Source: CAYPZT01 sp964415435 (GTDB lineage Bacteria > Patescibacteriota > Microgenomatia > UBA1406 > GWC2-37-13). From it: 8,604 bases of DNA. The translations under genes and the position numbers were made by a program. A model generated the notes under the pieces. It did no database searches. It had not been told where the DNA came from and was given only the letters and a program-made list of their open reading frames with translations. Positions 1 to 5,437 of this stretch are shown here, in pieces (the first letter of the stretch is position 1; every line of letters starts with the position of its first letter). The DNA is taken from NCBI GenBank assembly GCA_964415435.1, contig CAYPZT010000035.1, positions 1 to 8,604 of the forward strand, in the 5' to 3' direction.

Positions 1-354
1 ACTATTTCCCCGAAGTACATATATATATTGCGTGCCATCGAAGATAGCAGACGAACCATAGTAGAGGGCGCTTGGAGCATCGGAGGCAGCTTCATCTGAC
101 CATGTATCGTTTGTTATATCATACCTCCAGAATGTATTAAGGTTGCGACCCGGAAATGCAAAGAGGTAATTACTTGGTCCTTCTACTATATCTCCGCCTT
201 GATAGACAGTTGATGGCGCCGTAGCTTTCGCAGTCCATGTATCGCTTGCTATATCATACTCATAAAAGGTATTGGTATTGTTGCCGCGGAAGGTATACAG
301 CTTGTTGGAAGATGAGACATACGCAAAACTTGCGCCGTACGACACGCTCGCCGG
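1..354 (-). repeat. Second Kelch-like blade array, continuing out of the window
   Basis: Residues about 880-997 repeat the same blade pattern, with F-Y-E-Y at 909 and F-W-R-Y at 954 (45 apart), and the window ends just after another Y-I-Y-V-L-R-G strand. The complement of 101-124 and of 236-259 are 24-nt near-identical segments (two mismatches) exactly 135 bp apart, so these two blades are the most similar pair at DNA level. Confidence 0.75.
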
Positions 355-2991
355 AATGAGACTTAGCCTACTCTGCTGCCAAAAACCTGCTTTTTCTGAT
401 AGTCGTATTTCATCTGAAGCAACGGAGACATTCGTGGCGGTTCCGGAAGAAAAATCTGCAGAGGTTGACTCAGTTACCGTTTGAGGCGGAGAAACACCAT
501 TATAGCCATACGTAAAACCAGTAACGGCTGTACTAATGTTTCCTGACGTGTCTTTTGTTTTTAAACGTAAATAATACGTTCCTGTAGTTAGAGGCGCTGT
601 CACTGTATAGGTGGTAGTCGTCTGAAAGTTACCAGCAGTTGCCGGATCAGCAGCCGCGTTGGTGCCGAAATAAACATAATATCCTGAAACGCCCGTTTCT
701 CCATCTGTGCCTGCCGTCCAGCTAAAATAAGGATTGACATAGGGGTAGCTGGCACTACTTGTCAGATCAATACCACCTACATTTTGAGATTTACCCGTAA
801 AAGAGCCTGGGTTTGTAGGTGCCACCGCATCTCCTACATAGGATATGGACAGTGAATATAACGCAGGGCTTACTACTTGGCCGGAACTTGAGGTGAGAGT
901 CGCACGTACCTTGAGATATCGGCCAGCCGGAGAAGCTACTGTCGTACCTGACACAGATGTCCAGCTAGACCAGGTAGATTTATCACTACTGCTACTCGTT
1001 TCAAAAGCAATCGAAGAATCGTCCGGAAGGGACCCAGTACTTGTAAGAGACGTCCAGCTTGAAACATAGGAAAGATCTACAGCGTCACTAATCCACGTTC
1101 CCGCTGCAGGAAAGTTTGTACCGCCAATACTATAGCTTAAAAATCTGACTATGTTCTGACCGTTAATGGAATAAAGAACACCATTTGCCGTGTCTGCCGC
1201 AATAGATCCTCCATTATAGGGGCCGAGATCGTACGGATAATATCCGCTCATATCACCAAGCCGCGTCCATGCTTCGTTCGACACCGAATACTGCCACAGA
1301 TCTTTTCTGTAGTAACCTGCCTGGGCATATATATTACCATTGTAAGATACCACATCAGTACCCCAATAAGGAGAAAAAGGCAGGCTCCCGATCACGCTCC
1401 ACGAATCACTCCCGACCGTGTATTTTAAAAAGTTGGCAATGCCGCTTCCTGTTATGGCGTAAATATCAGTTCCATCCGAAACCAGACGCGCTCCGTATCC
1501 ATTCTCGGAGTCAGTGGGCAGATCAGCCGCGCCTGCATCGTCCCAAGTGTCGGTGGAGATGTTATATCGCCAAAAAACGGTAGTTAACGCACCGCGAGTT
1601 GCATATAAGTAATTTCCGCTTCCAGGATACGACAGGCTTGATCCGTATGAAACATTGGCAGGAGCTGCAGCTAACGTTGTCCAGCTATTGTTCGAGGGAT
1701 CATACCGGTAAAACGATGTTGTGTTGCCGGCACGGAAATAATAAAGATAGTTACCTGCACGTATACCTTTTGTATCGTCATTGACAGCTGCGGGAACTAC
1801 AGCTAGAGTTGACCACGCACCGCCTGAAACCGAGTAGCGGTAGAAAGAAGTACTGTTTGCTCCTCTTCTATAGTAAACGTCACCATTGTAATATATGACA
1901 TCAGCTCCGCTTCCGGGAGCGGCAGGCAAATCCGCAGGACCCAGGAATGTGTCTGTATCCGCCTCATATTTCCACCAATCATAGGTATTATTTCCTCTAA
2001 ACACGTAGATCACGTCTTCGTTTTCGTTGTAAGTTAGACCAACGTACCTGTTGACTGCTGGCGTCGTTGAGATGGTTGACCACGTATCTGTCGAAATCCG
2101 GTACCGATAGAAGGTATTTGTTGCTGAACCCCGCAATACATAAATATAGTCTCCTCTTTTTGTAATATTGCCATTGTCATTCAGTGTAGCTGGCGCTGCG
2201 GTCAAAGTCGACCAGGTGTTTGCGTTAATATCATATCTATAAAATGTGGTTGTGTTTGCGCCTCGTGGTGTATAAAGATAGGGTGTGCCAGACGCGTCAT
2301 CATATATGAGATCCGCTCCTGTGGAAATAGTTGCGGGAGGGCTCGTGAGCGTAGACCAGGTGTTAGAAGCAGGATTATACCTCCAGAAATCGGTTGTACT
2401 TGCGCCCCTTAACGCATATATATAGGTAGAGTCCGACCGAAGTGAGCTTCCCGAAAATATAAGGTCTGGAAGATCTGCTCGCTCGGACCAAGTATTATCT
2501 TTTATAGAGTAGCGGCTAAACTCCTTCTGATAGCCACCGAAGCTAACGTAGATATAATCTCCAAGCAGGGTCATATCTGCTCCGCTATACGACATATGTG
2601 GAGCATCAGCTAAACTCTGCCATCTATCCTCTTCCGGGATGTATTTTTGAAACGTTACGTCCCGTCCTATAAGCATATATGTATAAGTTCCGTCCGTTGA
2701 AAATGATGTTCCATCGTTCAACGTGAGATTTGGTGTCTTCCAAACACGTGCGTTCCACGTACCACTTGCTTTAAGCTTTATCTCTCCCTCTTTACTGATA
2801 GACTCAGTATTCGTAAAATAACCGGTATTGAAGTCAACTCTACTCGTAAAAGACTGTGTATCTGCAAATACCTGAGTGTTTAAACCGTGTGGCAAAAAAG
2901 GCAACGTACTTGGCATAAGAAGTGTGGTGATAAGAATCACCGATACTGTGACGCGTAGAATGGGCTGTAGTGATATTAGTTTTATTTTCAT
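1..2991 (-). CDS. Secreted modular Kelch-like beta-propeller protein, partial (C-terminus beyond window)
   Basis: The frame is open for 997 codons from the ATG at 2991 to position 1 with no stop, so the 3' end is missing. Residues 1-43 look like a Sec signal peptide: K2, K4 and R13, a hydrophobic core at about 14-33, and likely cleavage after VFA at 43. A lead-in segment (about 52-85) is followed by twelve Kelch-like repeats whose aromatic F-x-[RK]-Y motif starts at residues 114, 158, 202, 250, 294, 339, 383, 427, 473, 521, 565 and 617. An all-beta segment at about 628-722 and an FN3-like domain at about 724-832 follow. A second lead-in (about 845-880) opens a second propeller with motifs at 909 and 954. 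It starts 4 nt after the upstream gene's stop, without a clear Shine-Dalgarno, so it is probably co-transcribed. A cell-surface binding or adhesion role is inference; no catalytic motif is visible. Confidence 0.85.
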   Translation of the reverse strand, partial: MKIKLISLQPILRVTVSVILITTLLMPSTLPFLPHGLNTQVFADTQSFTSRVDFNTGYFTNTESISKEGEIKLKASGTWNARVWKTPNLTLNDGTSFSTDGTYTYMLIGRDVTFQKYIPEEDRWQSLADAPHMSYSGADMTLLGDYIYVSFGGYQKEFSRYSIKDNTWSERADLPDLIFSGSSLRSDSTYIYALRGASTTDFWRYNPASNTWSTLTSPPATISTGADLIYDDASGTPYLYTPRGANTTTFYRYDINANTWSTLTAAPATLNDNGNITKRGDYIYVLRGSATNTFYRYRISTDTWSTISTTPAVNRYVGLTYNENEDVIYVFRGNNTYDWWKYEADTDTFLGPADLPAAPGSGADVIYYNGDVYYRRGANSTSFYRYSVSGGAWSTLAVVPAAVNDDTKGIRAGNYLYYFRAGNTTSFYRYDPSNNSWTTLAAAPANVSYGSSLSYPGSGNYLYATRGALTTVFWRYNISTDTWDDAGAADLPTDSENGYGARLVSDGTDIYAITGSGIANFLKYTVGSDSWSVIGSLPFSPYWGTDVVSYNGNIYAQAGYYRKDLWQYSVSNEAWTRLGDMSGYYPYDLGPYNGGSIAADTANGVLYSINGQNIVRFLSYSIGGTNFPAAGTWISDAVDLSYVSSWTSLTSTGSLPDDSSIAFETSSSSDKSTWSSWTSVSGTTVASPAGRYLKVRATLTSSSGQVVSPALYSLSISYVGDAVAPTNPGSFTGKSQNVGGIDLTSSASYPYVNPYFSWTAGTDGETGVSGYYVYFGTNAAADPATAGNFQTTTTYTVTAPLTTGTYYLRLKTKDTSGNISTAVTGFTYGYNGVSPPQTVTESTSADFSSGTATNVSVASDEIRLSEKAGFWQQSRLSLIPASVSYGASFAYVSSSNKLYTFRGNNTNTFYEYDIASDTWTAKATAPSTVYQGGDIVEGPSNYLFAFPGRNLNTFWRYDITNDTWSDEAASDAPSALYYGSSAIFDGTQYIYVLRGNS
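1117..2694 (-). repeat. Coding repeat array: twelve Kelch-like blades
   Basis: This stretch encodes residues about 100-625 of the large secreted protein. The spacings between successive F-x-[RK]-Y motifs are 44, 44, 44/48, 45, 46, 48 or 52 residues, with 44 (132 nt) commonest, in the normal Kelch range. The blade pattern is roughly Y-x-Y-x-x-R-G, then F-Y-R-Y, then T-W-S-T-L, then P-A. The DNA copies have diverged, so the array is old at nucleotide level. Twelve motifs would suit two six-bladed propellers or an unequal split; sequence alone does not decide. Confidence 0.8.
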
Positions 2992-2995
2992 CAGG

Positions 2996-3313
2996 TTAAC
3001 TCTGCAGTAGCTCCGAACAGACTTTAAATAACTCGTCCTTTTGTATTAGAGTGGTGTTAAGTTTCCATTTGAGGCCCCGCCCGTTTACAGCTTTTCCCCA
3101 CGGTACAACAATAGGCTGATCATGTATATGTTGACGTGACAACGATGAGAATACACCTCCCAGAGCTTTCCCCATTTTTCCAACCACCTGTGCAGTTTCT
3201 ATGGAAGAAATTATTCCGTTGGGGCTTTTTGATAATAAAAACAAGGCGGAAAGTTGACTCTGACTCAGTCGGTGTAGTCTGTCTTCGATATCCTTCAGCA
3301 TATTTAACAGCAT
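2996..3313 (-). CDS. Small protein with likely winged-helix DNA-binding fold
   Basis: The product has 105 residues from the ATG at 3313, or 101 from the in-frame ATG at 3301 (Met5), which suits the candidate promoter better. I do not recognise a named family. Residues about 17-29 look like a first helix, 35-60 like a helix-turn-helix (ending V-F-S-S-L-S-R), and 67-86 like a beta wing (P-I-V-V-P-W-G then G-R-G-L-K-W-K-L-N), followed by a charged C-terminal helix. This order resembles MarR/ArsR-type winged helices. There is no signal peptide or membrane span. It stops 4 nt before the giant propeller gene and is probably its operon partner, possibly a regulator acting on the adjacent repeat-rich intergenic region. 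The fold call is from pattern only; the role is inference. Confidence 0.7.
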   Translation of the reverse strand: MLLNMLKDIEDRLHRLSQSQLSALFLLSKSPNGIISSIETAQVVGKMGKALGGVFSSLSRQHIHDQPIVVPWGKAVNGRGLKWKLNTTLIQKDELFKVCSELLQS

Positions 3314-3338
3314 ATATGATCCAGTTTATGCATGTCAA
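3311..3338 (-). promoter_or_regulatory. Candidate sigma-70-type promoter for the winged-helix/propeller unit
   Basis: On the minus strand a perfect TTGACA (3333-3338) is followed after 16 bp by TATATG (3311-3316, 4/6 match). Transcription would start near 3304, just upstream of the second in-frame ATG at 3301. That would give an almost leaderless mRNA and favour Met5 as the true start. Confidence 0.5.
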
Positions 3339-3375
3339 GTACTAAATGTATCGATATCTATATATTCTATAAAAA

Positions 3376-3402
3376 CTACTATTTCTACTATATCTACTAC
3401 AT
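3376..3402. repeat. Three tandem 9-bp repeats in the divergent intergenic region
   Basis: CTACTATTT, CTACTATAT and CTACTACAT stand head to tail, sharing the core CTACTA. Weaker units in the same 9-bp register (such as ATTCTATAA) continue leftwards to about 3360. The array lies about 40 bp upstream of the TTGACA box of the left-going unit and upstream of the right-going promoters. It could be a multi-site operator, but AT-rich low complexity is an alternative. Confidence 0.55.
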
Positions 3403-3450
3403 GCACTTTTTACAAAACTGTACTATTTATTAAATAAGACTATGTTTAGA

Positions 3451-3479
3451 TTGTCATGTAGATGTATGTATAGTATAAA
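3451..3479 (+). promoter_or_regulatory. Candidate distal promoter of the transketolase gene
   Basis: TTGTCA (3451-3456, 5/6 match) and TATAAA (3474-3479, 5/6 match) are separated by 17 bp. A start near 3486 would give a leader of about 50 nt. That leader has no recognisable Shine-Dalgarno before the ATG at 3536. Confidence 0.5.
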
Positions 3480-3519
3480 TTTTTAGATCTATAGCTTTAA
3501 TAACTCTTTTTTCCAAGCA

Positions 3520-3528
3520 TGCTATACT
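3520..3528 (+). promoter_or_regulatory. Candidate proximal extended -10 promoter of the transketolase gene
   Basis: TGCTATACT is an extended -10 (TG-n plus TATACT, 5/6 match). It ends 7 nt before the ATG, so transcription would begin at or one base before the A of the start codon and the mRNA would be leaderless. No good -35 is present at 16-18 bp, which extended -10 promoters do not require. Confidence 0.5.
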
Positions 3529-3535
3529 CAATTGT

Positions 3536-5437
3536 ATGGATACCGATACTCTTAAGAGTATAAATCGACGCTTGAGAAAAATTATCCTATCCTCAACCAC
3601 GCATGCGGGCTCAGGACATCCAAGCTCTTCTTTATCGGCGGTCGAACTTATGTCGGCGCTTTTTTTTGGACACTCTGACAAAAAGAAATTGTTTCATTTT
3701 GATAGTGAGAACCCCAAGAATCACGAGAATGACAGGTTTATTTTATCCAAAGGACATGCTAGCCCTCTTCTTTATGCACTTTATTCTGTTGCAGGTGTCG
3801 TGTCTGAAGAAGAGTTAAGCACACTAAGGATGTTTGGATCGCGACTTGAGGGACATCCTACGCCGCGCTTTCCGTATGCGGATGTTGCCACAGGATCATT
3901 GGGACAAGGACTTTCTATTGGTTTAGGTATGACCATCGGAATGCGTGTTAGACCCCCGAAAACAAATGTTTTCGTGCTTTTGGGTGACTCAGAGATAGCA
4001 GAAGGGCAGATCTGGGAAGCGATGGAGCTTGCATCTTACTATAAGGTAAGTAATCTCATAGGCATCGTCGATGTTAATCGGCTGGGACAGCGAGGAGAGA
4101 CACTTCTTGGATGGAATCTACGGACGTACAAAAAACGCGCTGAGGCTTTTGGATGGGAAGTATATATTATCGAAGATGGTCACAACATCGAAAATATTAT
4201 AAAAACATACGAACAGGTCCTGAGTTCGCGGGAAGATAAACCCAAAATGATATTTGCCAAAACAATAAAAGGCAAAGGGGTATCATTTATTGAGAACAAA
4301 AATGGTAATCATGGTAAACCACTAACTGAAGATGAGTTGAAAAAAGCGCTTGCCGAACTTGAAGATAGTGGAAGTACGATTCATGCCTCCTTTCACAAAC
4401 CCGAATCTCAAAAAGAGGTCCATAAGAAATTAAAGTCTATTTCCTCAAAAATAGCAACTATGGTTGGCCTTGATGAGGAAAAAAGCCCGTCCGTATCAGT
4501 ACAGCCTCATTTTAAAAAGAGTGAAGCTATGTCAACTCGAAGAGCATACGGCGAAGCGGTAGCCACCCTTGGTACGGAAAATAAAGCCGTAGTTGCGCTT
4601 GATGCTGAGGTTTCAAACTCGACTTATGCGAATATATTTGCACAGAAACTTCCTGAACGTTTTTTCGAAATGTTTATCGCAGAACAAAATATGATCTCAA
4701 CTGCAGTAGGAATTTCTAGTTTAGGACTTATTCCTTTCGCCTCCAGCTTCGGTGCATTTCTGACCCGTGGATTTGACCAGATCCGGATGGCTCAATACTC
4801 TCATTCCAACATAAAACTCGTGGGATCTCACGTAGGAGTATCTATTGGACCTGATGGACCATCACAAATGGCACTCGAAGATATCGCCATGATGCGGGCT
4901 ATACAAAACTCTGTCGTTCTCTATCCTGCTGATGCTATTTCGACAGGGAAACTAGTTCGAGAAATGGCAAAACATGAAGGAATAGCGTATTTGCGGACAA
5001 CTCGAGCTACAACTCCCCTTCTCTATAGCGAACACGAAGAGTTTCCCATAGGAGGATGTAAGATACTGCGTCAGTCGGTGCAGGACAAGGCAGTTGTAAT
5101 AGCTGCCGGAATAACCCTCCATGAAGCACTTAAAGCGTATGAAGAGATGAAAGAAAGCAATATATTTGTAACGGTCGTAGATTTATATAGTATAAAACCT
5201 CTTGATGAGACGAGGATCAAAAAACTCGTCGAAAAAGTAAAGAAAGTAGTTGTCGTTGAAGATCACTATGCCGAAGGCGGTATAGGCGAGGCACTACAAA
5301 CTGTGTTGCCTCTTAACACCGTGATCGTCCACTTGGCGGTTCGCAAGTTGCCACGATCGGGCAGTTCTGAGGAACTTCTCAGGTATGAAGAAATTGACAA
5401 AAACGCAATCATCTCCGCTCTAGAGCGTATTTGCTGA
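3536..5437 (+). CDS. tkt: Transketolase (EC 2.2.1.1), full length
   Basis: The 633-residue cytoplasmic enzyme moves two-carbon ketol units between sugar phosphates in the non-oxidative pentose phosphate pathway, using thiamine diphosphate and a divalent metal. The N-terminal domain shows GSGHP (H28), KGHASP (H74), GHPTP (H107), the cofactor-metal segment with D151 and N181, and NHGKPL (H259). The pyrimidine-binding domain starts near 333 (STRRAYG), with catalytic E383 in IAEQNM, H432 in SHVGVSIG, and R490. The C-terminal domain (about 515-633) has VVVVEDHYAEGGIGEA. Length and local sequence fit the short type seen in mammals (about 623 residues) better than the E. coli type (about 663). Minor deviations are GDS for the usual GDG at 150-152 and DAEV at 356-359. 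No other pentose phosphate gene is adjacent. It lacks a Shine-Dalgarno, and its last 29 bp overlap the convergent ATPase gene. Confidence 0.95.
   Translation: MDTDTLKSINRRLRKIILSSTTHAGSGHPSSSLSAVELMSALFFGHSDKKKLFHFDSENPKNHENDRFILSKGHASPLLYALYSVAGVVSEEELSTLRMFGSRLEGHPTPRFPYADVATGSLGQGLSIGLGMTIGMRVRPPKTNVFVLLGDSEIAEGQIWEAMELASYYKVSNLIGIVDVNRLGQRGETLLGWNLRTYKKRAEAFGWEVYIIEDGHNIENIIKTYEQVLSSREDKPKMIFAKTIKGKGVSFIENKNGNHGKPLTEDELKKALAELEDSGSTIHASFHKPESQKEVHKKLKSISSKIATMVGLDEEKSPSVSVQPHFKKSEAMSTRRAYGEAVATLGTENKAVVALDAEVSNSTYANIFAQKLPERFFEMFIAEQNMISTAVGISSLGLIPFASSFGAFLTRGFDQIRMAQYSHSNIKLVGSHVGVSIGPDGPSQMALEDIAMMRAIQNSVVLYPADAISTGKLVREMAKHEGIAYLRTTRATTPLLYSEHEEFPIGGCKILRQSVQDKAVVIAAGITLHEALKAYEEMKESNIFVTVVDLYSIKPLDETRIKKLVEKVKKVVVVEDHYAEGGIGEALQTVLPLNTVIVHLAVRKLPRSGSSEELLRYEEIDKNAIISALERIC
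5409..5437. other. Tail-to-tail overlap of transketolase and ATPase genes, with 12-bp palindrome
   Basis: The two convergent reading frames share 29 bp including both TGA stops. Inside lies a perfect palindrome CGCTCTAGAGCG (5416-5427). Because of it, both strands encode Ala-Leu-Glu-Arg near the C-terminus: ALERIC in transketolase and ALERR in the ATPase. There is no room for an intergenic terminator and no U-tract hairpin follows either stop closely. Confidence 0.9.

Larger units (their letters stand above)
3314..3535. other. AT-rich divergent intergenic region
   Basis: This 222-bp gap separates the left-going winged-helix unit from the right-going transketolase. It holds the left promoter, the 9-bp tandem repeats, two candidate right promoters and an 8-bp palindrome TAGATCTA (3484-3491). 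I see no terminator hairpin, no RNA gene and no credible small ORF. Confidence 0.7.

Noticed and set aside
272..1784. Plus-strand open frames of 60-104 codons at 272-484, 845-1069, 1269-1583 and 1599-1784
   Set aside because: All lie antisense to the continuous minus-strand propeller gene, whose repeats and signal peptide are coherent; these products resemble no protein family.
3360..3402. CRISPR-like array in the intergenic region
   Set aside because: The repeats are only 9 bp and directly abutting, with no spacers.
3120..3818. Open frames at 3120-3338 minus, 3136-3345 plus, 3454-3681 minus and 3603-3818 plus
   Set aside because: They overlap the winged-helix or transketolase genes in other frames, and their predicted proteins lack domain-like patterns.
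5365..5385. CTGAG/CTCAG inverted repeat as an ATPase terminator
   Set aside because: The stem is only 5 bp, there is no following T-run on either strand, and it lies in conserved transketolase coding sequence.
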